Shown in pieces: positions 50,488 through 63,126 of a DNA stretch of 64,000 nucleotides. Below the pieces are notes generated by a model. That model was given only the letters and a program-made list of their open reading frames with translations. It was not told where the DNA came from and did not search any database. The stretch's first letter is position 1, and each line of letters opens with the position of its first letter. Source of the stretch: Delphinus delphis (lineage: Eukaryota; Chordata; Mammalia; Artiodactyla; Delphinidae); contig NW_027192671.1 of the NCBI RefSeq assembly GCF_949987515.2, positions 868,001-932,000 of the forward strand, given 5' to 3'. Both the position numbers and the translations under genes were made by a program.

Positions 50488-52067
50488 AGAAAGTGAAAAA
50501 TGGATAAAGAAGTTGTGGTATTTACTTACAAAGCAATATCACTCAGCAATGAAATCTGTGTCATCAGGCCCTTAGCAGCACAATGAGTGGATTCAGGTAT
50601 GATGATTCTAACTGAAATAAGTCACGCAGAAAAAGAAATATCATAAGATATCAGTAATACACGGAATGTAAACTTGGCTACACAGGAACTGAATTACAGA
50701 ACAGAACAGGGTCTCAAATTTAGAAAACCAACTTATGCTTGCTTAAGGGTAAAGGTGAGTTGGGGTGCTGCATAAAACCAGAGATTGAAATGAGCACAGA
50801 TAAAGTTCCTTAAGCCAAATATGGAATAGACAAGAGCTACTCCTTGCTCAACGAAATGGACTCAACACCGCATATTAAACGCCTAAGAATGTACCTGACT
50901 AGTAAGTATCTTAAAACCTATGGATTGCTATGTCTCTGAAAGAGAATCATGCATGTGTACAGGGGCATAAACGCAGCAGTGATAGGATTGGAGAGGTTCG
51001 GTGAGCAAATGAAGACCCTTTGAAGTCATATTGCATGGTACCCATTCTACGGGTTTCAACTACCCAGGTTTAAGGTATTCTCCCTTCAGCTAAAACATGC
51101 ATGTGGAACCTAGAGTATGATCAACCATGTGATCGGGAGACGTGTTCAAATATGTCTCAGTTTTCGTACCCTGGTACTCGGGTGCAACATTCCAGACGCT
51201 TTACTAACACTCTCCCGACTGGGAGAGTCAGTCCCTTTAACCTCCTGTTTGGCCCAGTTTGCAATTTCTGCGGAAGATGAACAGGAATAGCGAGAACCAA
51301 TGAGAGGCTAGCTGGAGGTGTCTGGACGGGCAAATTTAACTCTCATTTCCCACCAGGAGGACGAAATAACCAAAGGCTCAGCGTGCCGTGCCAGAACCAG
51401 ATTAGGGCCTGAAGCCATCCTGCGGTGTTGCGGCCAGGTCACAAGAAAGCGAGTTGAAGAAAGGAGCTCAGGGGCACTGTAATTCGCAAACCTGCAGAGT
51501 TATAAATGACAGCTATCGTCCAAAAATAGACTGAAGTAAGGCTGCCAAGAGGACTTGAAAGCGGGGCAGAATTGCAGGAAACCGATTTCAGGAGGTAGAC
51601 TGGAATTGCATTGAAAGCATAGGAAAAGAGGCAGAACGTCCACAATGATGCACTTGGCCAAAAAGGGCGTATGCGTTTTTTCCTGAATATATTCAGGAAA
51701 AAACGCATACGCCCTTTTTGGCCAACCAAGCAAGCTTGCAAAGGAAATCTGCACTACAATGAAGTCTCACTTCCCCCCGGTCAAAAGGGCCATCTGAAAA
51801 AAGTGTAAAATCCAGAAAGGCAGGACAGGCCATGGAGAACTGGGAGCCTTGTTATGCTGATGGGCGGGATGTAAATTGCCAACAACCACTCGGGAGAAGT
51901 GTATGGTGTTTCCTGAAACATCTAAAAAACAAAGCAACAGAACCTAGGGCACTTCCACTTATGGTCCTATAGCTTAGGGAAATTAAAATCAAAAAGACAC
52001 AGCCACCCCAAAGTTTGGAACGGCTCTGTTTACAAGAACCTCGTTTACAGTACAAGTTCAACATCGC
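50488..52067. repeat. Satellite unit 33 (last subtype B unit)
   Basis: AAAGAAATATCAT near 50632 is shared with unit 34. B marker near 51356, with GACTGGGAGAG as in units 12, 14, 17 and 19, but GAGAGGCTAG instead of GATAGGCTAG. Palindrome 51654-51725 is intact. Confidence 0.95.
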
Positions 52068-53646
52068 AGAAATTGAAAAATGGATAAAGAAGTTGTGGTA
52101 TTTACTTACAAAGCAATATCACTCAGCAATGAAATCTGTGTCATCAGGCCCTTAGCAGCACAATGAGTGGATTCAGGTATGATGATTCTAACTGAAATAA
52201 GTCACGCAGAAAAAGAAATATCATAAGATATCAGTAATACACGGAATGTAAACTTGGCTACACAGGAACTGAATTACAGAACAGAACAGGGTCTCAAATT
52301 TAGAAAACCAACTTATGCTTGCTTAAGGGTAAAGGTGAGTTGGGGTGCTGCATAAAACCAGAGATTGAAATGAGCACAGATAAAGTTCCTTAAGTCAAAT
52401 ATGGAATAGACAAGAGCTACTCCTTGCTCAACGAAATGGACTCAACACCGCATATTAAACGCCTAAGAATGTACCTGACTAGTAAGTATCTTAAAACCTA
52501 TGGATCGCTATGTCTCCGAAAGAGAATCAAGCATGTGTACAGGGGCATAAACGCAGCAGTGATAGGATTGGAGAGGTTCGGTGAGCAAATGAAGACCCTT
52601 TGAAGTCATATTGCATGGTACCCATTACACGGGTCTTAACTCTCCAGGTTTAAGGTATTCTTCCTTCAGCTAAAACATGCATGTGGAACCCAAGTATGAT
52701 CAACCATGTGAACGGGAGACGTGTTCAAATATGTCTCAGTTTTCCTCCCCTGGTACTCGGGTGCAACATTCCAGACGCTTTACTAACACTCTCCCCACTT
52801 GGAGAGTCAGCGCCTTTAACCTCCTGTTTGGCCCAGTTTGCAAATTCTGCGGAAGATGAACAGGAATAGCGAGAACCAATGAGAGGCTAGCTGGAGGTGT
52901 CTGAAAGGGCAAATTTAACTCTCATTTCCCACCAGGAAGAGGAAATAACCAAAGGCTCAGCGTGCCGTGCCGGAACCAGATTAGGGCCTGAAGCCATCCT
53001 GCGGTGTTGCGGCCAGGTCACAAGAAAGCAAGTTGAAGAAAGGAGCTCAGGGGCACTGTAATTCACAAACCTGCAGAGTTATAAATGACAGCTATCGTCC
53101 AAAAATAGACTGAAGTAAGGCTGCCAAGAGGACTTGAAAGCGGGGCAGAATTGCAGGAAACCGATTTCAGGAGGTAGACTGGAATTGCATTGAAAGCATA
53201 GGAAAAGAGGCAGAACGTCCACAATGATGCACTTGGCCAAAAAGGGCGTATGCGTTTTTTCCTGAATATATTCAGGAAAAAACGCATACGCCCTTTTTGG
53301 CCAACCAAGCAAGCTTGCAAAGGAAATCTGCACTACAATGAAGTCTCACTTCCCCCCGGTCAAAAGGGCCATCTGAAAAAAGTGTAAAATCCAGAAAGGC
53401 AGGACAGGCCATGGAGAACTGGGAGCCTTGTTATGCTGATGGGCGGGATGTAAATTGCCAACAACCACTCGGGAGAAGTGTATGGTGTTTCCTGAAACAT
53501 CTAAAAAACAAAGCAACAGAACCTAGGGCACTTCCACTTATGGTCCTATAGCTTAGGGAAATTAAAATCAAAAAGACACAGCCACCCCAAAGTTTGGAAC
53601 GGCTCTGTTTACAAGAACCTCGTTTACAGTACAAGTTCAACATCGC
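52068..53646. repeat. Satellite unit 34
   Basis: Starts GAAATTG, like unit 10. AAAGAAATATCAT is shared with unit 33. GCAAATTCTGC near 52840 and GTCTGAAAGGGC near 52900 are private. Palindrome 53233-53304 is intact. Confidence 0.95.
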
Positions 53647-55226
53647 AGAAAGTGAAAAATGGATAAAGAAGTTGTGGTATTTACTTACAAAGCAATATCA
53701 CTCAGCAATGAAATCTGTGTCATCAGGCCCTTAGCAGCACAATGAGTGGATTCAGGTATGATGATTCTAACTGAAATAAGTCACGCAGAAAAAGAAACAT
53801 CATAAGGTATCAGTAATACACGGAATGTAAACTTGGCTACACAGGAACTGAATTACAGAACAGAACAGGGTCTCAAATTTAGAAAACCAACTTATGCTTG
53901 CTTAAGGGTAAAGGTGAGTTGGGGTGCTGCATAAAACCAGAGATTGAAATGAGCACAGATAAAGTTCCTTAAGTCAAATATGGAATAGACAAGAGCTACT
54001 CCTTGCTCAACGAAATGGACTCAACACCGCATATTAAACGCCTAAGAATGTACCTGACTAGTAAGTATCTTAAAACCTATGGATCGCTATGTCTCCGAAA
54101 GAGAATCAAGCATGTGTACAGGGGCATAAACGCAGCAGTGATAGGATTGGAGAGGTTCGGTGAGCAAATGAAGACCCTTTGAAGTCATATTGCATGGTAC
54201 CCATTACACGGGTCTTAACTCTCCAGGTTTAAGGTATTCTTCCTTCAGCTAAAACATGCATGTGGAACCCAGAGTATGATCAACCATGTGATCGGGAGAC
54301 GTGTTCAAATATGTCTCAGTTTTCGTACCCTGGTACTCGGGTGCAACATTCCAGACGCTTTACTAACACTCTCCCGACTTGGAGAGTCAGTCCCTTTAAC
54401 CTCCTGTTTGGCCCAGTTTGCAATTTCTGCGGAAGATGAACAGGAATAGCGAGAACCAATGAGAGACTAGCTGGAGGTGTCTGGACGGGCAAATTTAACT
54501 CTCATTTCCCACCAGGAAGAGGAATTAACCAAAGGCTCAGCGTGCCGTGCCAGAACCAGATTAGGGCCTGAAGCCATCCTGCGGTGTTGCGGCCAGGTCA
54601 CAAGAAAGCGAGTTGAAGAAAGGAGCTCAGGGGCACTGTAATTTACAAACCTGCAGAGTTATAAATGACAGCTATCGTCCAAAAATAGACTGAAGTAAGG
54701 CTGCCAAGAGGAGTTGAAAGCGGGGCAGCATTGCAGGAAACCGATTTCAGGAGGTAGACTGGAATTGCATTGAAAGCATAGGAAAAGAGGCAGAACGTCC
54801 ACAATGATGCACTTGGCCAAAAAGGGCGTATGCGTTTTTTCCTGAATATATTCAGGAAAAAACGCATACGCCCTTTTTGGCCAACCAAGCAAGCTTGCAA
54901 AGGAAATCTGCACTACAATGAAGTCTCACTTCCACCTGGTCAAAAGGGCCATCTGAAAAAAGTGTAAACTCCAGAAAGGCACGACAGGCCATGGAGAACT
55001 GGGAGCCTTCTTATGCTGATGGGCGGGATGTAAATTGCCAACAACCACTCGGGAGAAGTGTATGGTGTTTCCTGAAACATCTAAAAAACAAAGCAACAGA
55101 GCCTGGGGCACTTCCACTTATGGTCCTATAGCTTAGGGAAATTAAAATAAAAAAGACACAGCCACCCCAAAGTTTGGGACGCCTCCGTTTACAAGAACCT
55201 CGTTTACCGTACAAGTTCAATATCGC
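53647..55226. repeat. Satellite unit 35
   Basis: Private: ATAAGGTATCAG near 53803, GAGGAGTTGAAAG near 54710 and GGCAGCATTGC near 54725. From about 54.9 kb it turns into the divergent subfamily (CCACCTGG, GGCACGACAGG, CCTTCTTATG, ATTAAAATAAAAAAG, ACCGTAC), which continues through units 36 and 37. Palindrome 54813-54884 is intact. Confidence 0.95.
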
Positions 55227-56806
55227 AGAAAGTGAAAAATGGATAAAGAACTTGAGGTACTTACGTACAATGCAGTATCACTCAGCAATGAAATCTATGT
55301 CATCAGGCCCTTAGCAGCATAATGAGTGGATTCAGGTACGATGATTCTAACTGAAATTAGTCACACAGAAAAAGAAACATCATAAGATATCAGTAATACA
55401 CGGAATGTAAACTTGGCTACACAGGAACTGCATTCCAGAACAGAACAGGGTCTCAAATTTAGAAAACCAACTTATGCTTGCTTAAGGGGAAAGGTGAGTT
55501 GGGGTGCTGCATAAAACCAGAGATTGAAATGAGCACAGATAAAGTTCCTTAAGCCAAATATGGAATAGACAAGAGCTACTCCTTGCTCAACGAAATGGAC
55601 TCAACACCCCATATTAAACGCCTAAGAATGTACCTGACTAGTAAGTATCTTAAAACCTATGGATTGCTATGTCTCCGAAAGAGAATCAAGCGTGTGTACA
55701 GGGGCATAAACGCAGCAGTGATAGGATTGGAGAGGTTCGGTGAGCAAATGAAGACCCTTTGAAGTCATATTGCATGGTACCCATTACACGGGTCTCAACT
55801 CTCCAGGTTTTAGGTATTCTTCCTTCAGCTAAAACATGCATGTGGAACCCAGAGTATGATCAACCGTGTGAACGGGAGACGTGTTCAAATATGTCTCAGT
55901 TTTCCTCCCCTGGTACTCGGGTGCAACATTCCAGACGCTTTACTAACACTCTCCCGACTTGGAGAGTCAGTCCCTTTAACCTCCTGTTTGGCCCAGTTTG
56001 CAATTTCTGCGGAAGATGAACAGGAATAGCGAGAACCAATGAGAGACTAGCTGGAGGTGTCTGGACGGGCAAATTTAACTCTCATTTCCCACCAGGAAGA
56101 GGAATTAACCAAAGGCTCAGCGTGCCGTGCCGGAATCAGATTAGGGCCTGAAGCCATCCTGCGGTGTTGCGGCCAGCTCACGAGAAAGCGAGTTGTAGAA
56201 AGGAGCTAAGGGGCACTGTAATTCACAAACCTGCAGAGTTATAAATGACAGCTATCGTCCAAAAATAGACTGAAGTAAGGCTGCCAAGAGGACTTGAAAG
56301 CGGGGCAGAATTGCAGGAAACCGATTTCAGGAGGTAGACTGAAATTGCATTGAAAGCATAGGAAAAGAGGCAGAACGTCCACAATGATGCACTTGGCCAA
56401 AAAGGGCGTATGCGTTTTTTCCTGAATATATTCAGGAAAAAACGCATACGCCCTTTTTGGCCAACCAAGCAAGCTTGCAAAGGAAATCTGCACTACAATG
56501 AAGTCTCACTTCCACCTGGTCAAAAGGGCCATCTGAAAAAAGTGTAAAATCCATAAAGGCACGACAGGCCATGGAGAACTGGGAGCCTTCTTATGCTGAT
56601 GGGTGGGATGTAAATTGCCAACAGCCACTCTGGAGAAGTGTATGGTGTTTCCTGAAACATCTAAAAAACAAAGCAACAGAGCCTAGGGCACTTCCACTTA
56701 TGGTCCTATAGCTTAGGGAAATTAAAATAAAAAAGACACAGCCACCCCAAAGTTTGGGACGCCTCCGTTTACAAGAACCTCGTTTACCGTACAAGTTCAA
56801 TATCAC
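55227..56806. repeat. Satellite unit 36 (divergent subfamily)
   Basis: CTTGAGGTACTTACGTACAATG start; CATTACACGGGTCTCAACTC and CCAGGTTTTAGG are shared with unit 37 at an offset of 1,580 bp. GAAATTAGTCAC near 55355 and GAGTTGTAGAAAGGAGCTAAG near 56190 are private. Palindrome 56393-56464 is intact. Confidence 0.95.
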
Positions 56807-58386
56807 AGAAAGTGAAAAATGGAAAAAGAACTTGAGGTACTTACGTACAATGCAGTATCACTCAGCAATGAAATCTATGTCATCAGGCCCTTAGCAGCAT
56901 AATGAGTGGATTCAGGTACGATGATTCTAACTGAAATAAGTCACACAGAAAAAGAAACATCATAAGATATCAGTAATACACGGAATGTAAACTTGGCTAC
57001 ACAGGAACTGCATTCCAAAACAGAACAGGGTCTCAAATTTAGAAAACCAACTTATGCTTGCTTAAGGGGAAAGGTGAGTTGGGGTGCTGCATAAAACCAG
57101 AGATTGAAATGAGCACAGATAAAGTTCCTTAAGCCAAATATGGAATAGACAAGAGCTACTCCTTGCTCAACGAAATGGACTCAACACCCCATATTAAACG
57201 CCTAAGAATGTACCTGACTAGTAAGTATCTTAAAACCTATGGATTGCTATGTCTCCAAAAGAGAATCAAGCGTGTGTACAGGGGCATAAACGCAGCAGTG
57301 ATAGGATTGGAGAGGTTCGGTGAGCAAATGAAGACCCTTTGAAGTCATATTGCATGGTACCCATTACACGGGTCTCAACTCTCCAGGTTTTAGGTATTCT
57401 TCCTTCAGCTAAAACATGCATGTGGAACCCAGAGTATGATCAACCATGTGAACGGGAGACGTGTTCAAATATGTCTCAGTTTTCCTCCCCTGGTACTCGG
57501 GTGCAACATTCCAGACGCTTTACTAACACTCTCCCGACATGGAGAGTCAGTCCCTTTAACCTCCTGTTTGGCCCAGTTTGCAATTTCTGCGGAAGATGAA
57601 CAGGAATAGCGAGAACCAATGAGAGGCTAGCTGGAGGTGTCTGAACGGGCAAATTTAACTCTCATTTCCCACCAGGAAGAGGAATTAACCAAAGGCTCAG
57701 CGTGCCGGGCCGGAACCAGTTTAGGGCCTGGAGCCATCCTGCGGTGTTGCGGCCAGGTCACAAGAAAGCGAGTTGAAGAAAGGAGCTCAGGGGCACTGTA
57801 ATTCACAAACCTGCAGAGTTATAAATGACAGCTATCGTCCAAAAATAGACTGAAGTAAGGCTGCCAAGAGGACTTGAAAGCGGGGCAGAATTGCCGGAAA
57901 CCGATTTCAGGAGGTAGACTGGAATTGCATTGAAAGCATAGGAAAAGAGGCAGAACGTCCACAATGATGCACTTGGCCAAAAAGGGCGTATGCGTTTTTT
58001 CCTGAATATATTCAGGAAAAAACGCATACGCACTTTTTGGCCAACCAAGCAAGCTTGCAAAGGAAATCTGCACTACAATGAAGTCTCACTTCCCCCCGGT
58101 CAAAAGGGCCATCTGAAAAAAGTGTAAAATCCAGAAAGGCAGGACAGGCCATTGAGAACTGGGAGCCTTGTTATGCTGATGGGCTGGATGTAAATTGCCA
58201 ACAGACACTTGGGAGAAGTGTATGGTGTTTCCTGAAACATCTAAAAAACAAAGCAACAGAGCCTAGGGCACTTCCACTTATGGTCCTATAGCTTAGGGAA
58301 ATTAAAATCAAAAAGACACAGCCACCCCAAAGTTTGGAAAGGCTCTGTTTACAAGAACCTCGTTTACAGTACAAGTTCAATATCAC
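56807..58386. repeat. Satellite unit 37 (divergent subfamily, duplicate of 36)
   Basis: Near copy of unit 36. ATGGAAAAAGAAC near 56819, CCGACATGGAG near 57534, CGTGCCGGGCC near 57702, TTGCCGGAAACC near 57892 and GGCCATTGAG near 58147 are private. Palindrome 57973-58044 has a C-to-A change at 58032. The tail returns to the common type. Confidence 0.95.
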
Positions 58387-59967
58387 AGAAAGTGAAAAAT
58401 GGATAAAGAAGTTGTGGTATTTACTTACAAAGCAATATCACTCAGCAATGAAATCTGTGTCATCAGGCCCTTAGCAGCACAATGAGTGGATTCAGGTATG
58501 ATGATTCTAACTGAAATAAGTCACGCAGAAAAAGAAACATCATAAGATATCAGTAATACACGGAATGTAAACTTGGCTACACAGGAACTGAATTACAGAA
58601 CAGAACAGGGTCTCAAATTTAGAAAACCAACTTATTCTTGCTTAAGGGTAAAGGTGAGTTGGGGTGCTGCATAAAACCAGAGATTGAAATGAGCACAGAT
58701 AAAGTTCCTTAAGCCAAATATGGAATAGACAAGAGCTACTCCTTGCTCAACGAAATGGACTCAACACCCCATATTAAACGCCTAAGAATGTACCTGACTA
58801 GTAAGTATCTTAAAACCTATGGATTGCTATGTCTCCGAAAGAGAATCAAGCATGTGTACAGGGGCATAAACGCAGCAGTGATAGGATTGGAGAGGTTCGG
58901 TGAGCAAATGAAGACCCTTTGAAGTCATATTGCATGATACCCATTCCACGGGTTTCAACTACCCAGGTTTAAGGTATTCTTCCTTCAGCTAAAACATGCA
59001 TGTGGAACCTAGAGTATGATCAACCATGTGATCGGGAGACGTGTTCAAATATGTCTCAGTTTTCGTACCCTGGTACTCGGGTGCAACATTCCAGACACTT
59101 TACTAACACTCTCCCGACTTGGAGAGTCAGTCCCTTTAACCTCCTGTTTGGCCCAGTTTGCAATTTCTGCGGAAGATGAACAGGAATAGCGAGAACCAAT
59201 GAGAGGCTAGCTGGAGGTGTCTGGATGGGCAAATTTAACTCTCATTTCCCACCAGGAAGAGGAATTAACCAAAGGCTCAGCGTGCCGTGCCGGAACCAGA
59301 TTAGGGCCTGAAGCCATCCTGTGGTGTTGCGGCCAGGTCACAAGAAAGCAAGTTGAAGAAAGGAGCTCAGGGGCACTGTAATTCACAAACCTGCAGAGTT
59401 ATAAATGACAGCTATCGTCCAAAAATAGACTGAAGTAAGGCTGCCAAGAGGACTTGAAAGCGGGGCAGAATTGCAGGAAACCGATTTCAGGAGGTAGACT
59501 GGAATTGCATTGAAAGCATAGGAAAAGAGGCAGAACGTCCACAATGATGCACTTGGCCAAAAAGGGCGTATGCGTTTTTTCCTGAATATATTCAGGAAAA
59601 AACGCATACGCCCTTTTTGGCCAACCAAGCAAGCTTGCAAAGGAAATCTGCACTACAATGAAGTCTCACTTCCCCCACGGTCAAAAGGGCCATCTGAAAA
59701 AAGTGTAAAATCCAGAAAGGCAGGACAGGCCATGGAGAACTGGGAGCCTTGTTATGCTGATGGGCGGGATGTAAATTGCCAACAACCACTCGGGAGAAGT
59801 GTATGGTGTTTCCTGAAACATCTAAAAAACAAAGCAACAGAACCTAGGGCACTTCCACTTATGGTCCTATAGCTTAGGGAAATTAAAGTCAAAAAGACAC
59901 AGCCACCCCAAAGTTTGGAACGGCTCTGTTTACAAGAACCTCGTTTACAGTACAAGTTCAACATCGC
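58387..59967. repeat. Satellite unit 38
   Basis: The longest unit, 1,581 bp, because of an extra base in CCCCCACGGTC near 59673. CTTATTCTTGC near 58631, CATGATACCC near 58934 and ATTAAAGTC near 59882 are private. Palindrome 59553-59624 is intact. Confidence 0.95.
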
Positions 59968-61546
59968 AGAAAGTGAAAAATGGATAAAGAAGTTGTGGTA
60001 TTTACTTACAAAGCAATATCACTCAGCAATGAAATCTGTGTCATCAGGCCCTTAGCAGCACAATGAGTGGATTCAGGTATGATGATTCTAACTGAAATAA
60101 GTCACGCAGAAAAAGAAACATCATAAGATATCAGTAATACACGGAATGTAAACTTGGCTACACAGGAACTGAATTACAGAACAGAACAGGGTCTCAAATT
60201 TAGAAAACCAACTTATGCTTGCTTAAGGGTAAAGGTGAGTTGGGGTGCTGCATAAAACCAGAGATTGAAATGAGCACAGATAAAGTTCCTTAAGTCAAAT
60301 ATGGAATAGACAAGAGCTACTCCTTGCTCAACGAAATGGACTCAACACCGCATATTAAACGCCTAAGAATGTACCTGACTAGTAAGTATCTTAAAACCTA
60401 TGGATCGCTATGTCTCCGAAAGAGAATCAAGCATGTGTACAGGGGCATAAACGCAGCAGTGATAGGATTGGAGAGGTTCGGTGAGCAAATGAAGACCCTT
60501 TGAAGTCATATTGCATGGTACCCATTACACGGGTCTTAACTCTCCAGGTTTAAGGTATTCTTCCTTCAGCTAAAACATGCATGTGGAACCTAGAGTATGA
60601 TCAACCATGTGATTGGGAGACCTGTTCAAATATGTCTCAGTTTTCGTACCCTGGTACTCGGGTGCAACATTCCAGACGCTTTACTAACACTCTCCCCACT
60701 TGGAGAGTCAGTCCATTTAACCTCCTGTTTGGCCCAGTTTGCAATTTCTGCGGAAGATGAACAGGAATAGCGAGAACCAATGAGAGACTAGCTGGAGGTG
60801 TCTGGACGGGCAAATTTAACTCTCATTTCCCACCAGGAAGAGGAATTAACCAAAGGCTCAGCGTGCCGTGCCGGAACCAGATTAGGGCCTGAAGCCATCC
60901 TGGGTGTTTCGGCCAGCTCACAAGAAAGCGAGTTGAAGAAAGGAGCTCAGGGGCACTGTAATTCACAAACCTGCAGAGTTATAAATGACAGCTATCGTCC
61001 AAAAATAGACTGAAGTAAGGCTGCCAAGAGGACTTGAAAGCGGGGCAGAATTGCAGGAAACCGATTTCAGGAGGTAGACTGGAATTGCATTGAAAGCATA
61101 GGAAAAGAGGCAGAACGTCCACAATGATGCACTTGGCCAAAAAGGGCGTATGCGTTTTTTCCTGAATATATTCAGGAAAAAACGCATACGCCCTTTTTGG
61201 CCAACCAAGCAAGCTTGCAAAGGAAATCTGCACTACAATGAAGTCTCACTTCCCCCCGGTCAAAAGGGCTATCTGAAAAAAGTGTAAAATCCAGAAAGGC
61301 AGGACAGGCCATGGAGAACTGGGAGCCTTGTTATGCTGATGGGCGGGATGTAAATTGCCAACAACCACTCGGGAGAAGTGTATGGTGTTTCCTGAAACAT
61401 CTAAAAAACAAAGCAACAGAACCTAGGGCACTTCCACTTATGGTCCTATAGCTTAGGGAAATTAAAATCAAAAAGACACAGCCACCCCAAAGTTTGGAAC
61501 GGCTCTGTTTACAAGAACCTCGTTTACAGTACAAGTTCAACATCGC
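59968..61546. repeat. Satellite unit 39 (subtype D, not preceded by B)
   Basis: D marker near 60900 and GGGCTATCTG (T at 61270). Unlike D units 9, 23, 26 and 31, it follows an A-like unit. GTGATTGGGAGACCTG near 60609 and AGTCCATTTAACC near 60710 are private. Palindrome 61133-61204 is intact. Confidence 0.95.
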
Positions 61547-63126
61547 AGAAAGTGAAAAATGGATAAAGAAGTTGTGGTATTTACTTACAAAGCAATATCA
61601 CTCAGCAATGAAATCTGTGTCATCAGGCACTTAGCAGCACAATGAGTGGATTCAGGTATGATGATTCTAACTGAAATAAGTCACGCAGAAAAAGAAACAT
61701 CATAAGATATCAGTAATACACGGAATGTAAACTTGGCTACACAGGAACTGAATTACAGAACAGAACAGGGTCTCAAATTTAGAAAACCAACTTATGCTTG
61801 CTTAAGGGTAAAGGTGAGTTGGGGTGCTGCATAAAACCAGAGATTGAAATGAGCACAGATAAAGTTCCTTAAGCCAAATATGGAATAGACAAGAGCTACT
61901 CCTTGCTCAACGAAATGGACTCAACACCGCATATTAAACGCCTAAGAATGTACCTGACTAGTAAGTATCTTAAAACCTATGGATTGCTATGTCTCCGAAA
62001 GAGAATCAAGCATGTGTACAGGGGCATAAACGCAGCAGTGATAGGATTGGAGAGGTTCGGTGAGCAAATGAAGACCCTTTGAAGTCATATTGCATGGTAC
62101 CCATTCCACGGGTTTCAACTACCCAGGTTTAAGGTATTCTTCCTTCAGCTAAAACATGCATGTGGGACCTAGAGTATGATCAACCATGTGATCGGGAGAC
62201 GTGTTCAAATATGTCTCAGTTTTCGTACCCTGGTACTCGGGTGCAACATTCCAGACGCTTTACTAACACTCTCCCCACTTGGAGAGTCAGTCCCTTTAAC
62301 CTCCTGTTTGGCCCAGTTTGCAATTTCTGTGGAAGATGAACAGGAATAGCGAGAACCAATGAGAGACTAGCTGGAGGTGTCTGGATGGGCAAATTTAACT
62401 CTCATTTCCCACCAGGAAGAGGAATTAACCAAAGGCTCAGCGTGCCGTGCCAGAACCAGATTAGGGCCTGAAGACATCCTGCGGTGTTGCGGCCAGGTCA
62501 CAAGAAAGCGAGTTGAAGAAAGGAGCTCAGGGGCACTGTAATTCACAAACCTGCAGAGTTATAAATGACAGCTATCGTCCAAAAATAGACTGAAGTAAGG
62601 CTGCCAAGAGGACTTGAAAGCGGGGCAGAATTGCAGGAAACCGATTTCAGGAGGTAGACTGGAATTGCATTGAAAGCATAGGAAAAGAGGCAGAACGTCC
62701 ACAATGATGCACTTGGCCAAAAAGGGCGTATGCATTTTTTCCTTAATATATTCAGGAAAAAACGCATACGCCCTTTTTGGCCAACCAAGCAAGCTTGCAA
62801 AGGAAATCTGCACTACAATGAAGTCTCACTTCCCCCCGGTCAAAAGGGCCATCTGAAAAAAGTGTAAAATCCAGAAAGGCAGGACAGGCCATGGAGAACT
62901 GGGAGCCTTGTTATGCTGAAGGGCGGGATGTAAATTGCCAACAACCACTCGGGAGAAGTGTATGGTGTTTCCTGAAACATCTAAAAAACAAAGCAACAGA
63001 GCCTAGGGCACTTCCACTTATGGTCCTATAGCTTAGGGAATTTAAAATCAAAAAGACAAAGCCACCCCAAAGTTTGGAACGGCTCTGTTTACAAGAACCT
63101 CATTTACAGTACAAGTTCAACATCGC
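61547..63126. repeat. Satellite unit 40
   Basis: CAGGCACTTAG (A at 61629) as in unit 32. TGTGGGACC near 62161 and TTTCTGTGGAAG are shared with unit 41. Tail GCTGAAGGG ... CCTCATTTAC as in B units 8, 22, 25 and 30, although it lacks the B marker. Palindrome 62713-62784 has changes at 62734 (G to A) and 62744 (G to T). Confidence 0.95.
62713..62784. repeat. Palindrome with two changes in one arm (unit 40)
   Basis: G-to-A at 62734 and G-to-T at 62744, both in the left arm; the right arm is unchanged. This is the most altered full-length copy together with that of unit 32. Confidence 0.9.

Larger units (their letters stand above)
55227..58386. repeat. Single-monomer duplication, units 36 and 37
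   Basis: The adjacent units share CTTGAGGTACTTACG, CAACTCTCCAGGTTTTAGG and the ACCGTAC/AATATC tail at 1,580 bp. These variants are rare elsewhere in the window. Confidence 0.82.
29955..63126. repeat. 12,637-bp eight-monomer higher-order spacing
   Basis: Private variants recur at exactly 12,637 bp: T at 35996, 48633 and 61270 (units 23, 31, 39); G-to-T at 34311 and 46948 (units 22, 30); A at 48992 and 61629 (units 32, 40). Units 20/28 and 21/29 also pair at this spacing. The period is imperfect because units 24, 26-28 and 32-38 include patches from other subtypes. Confidence 0.78.
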
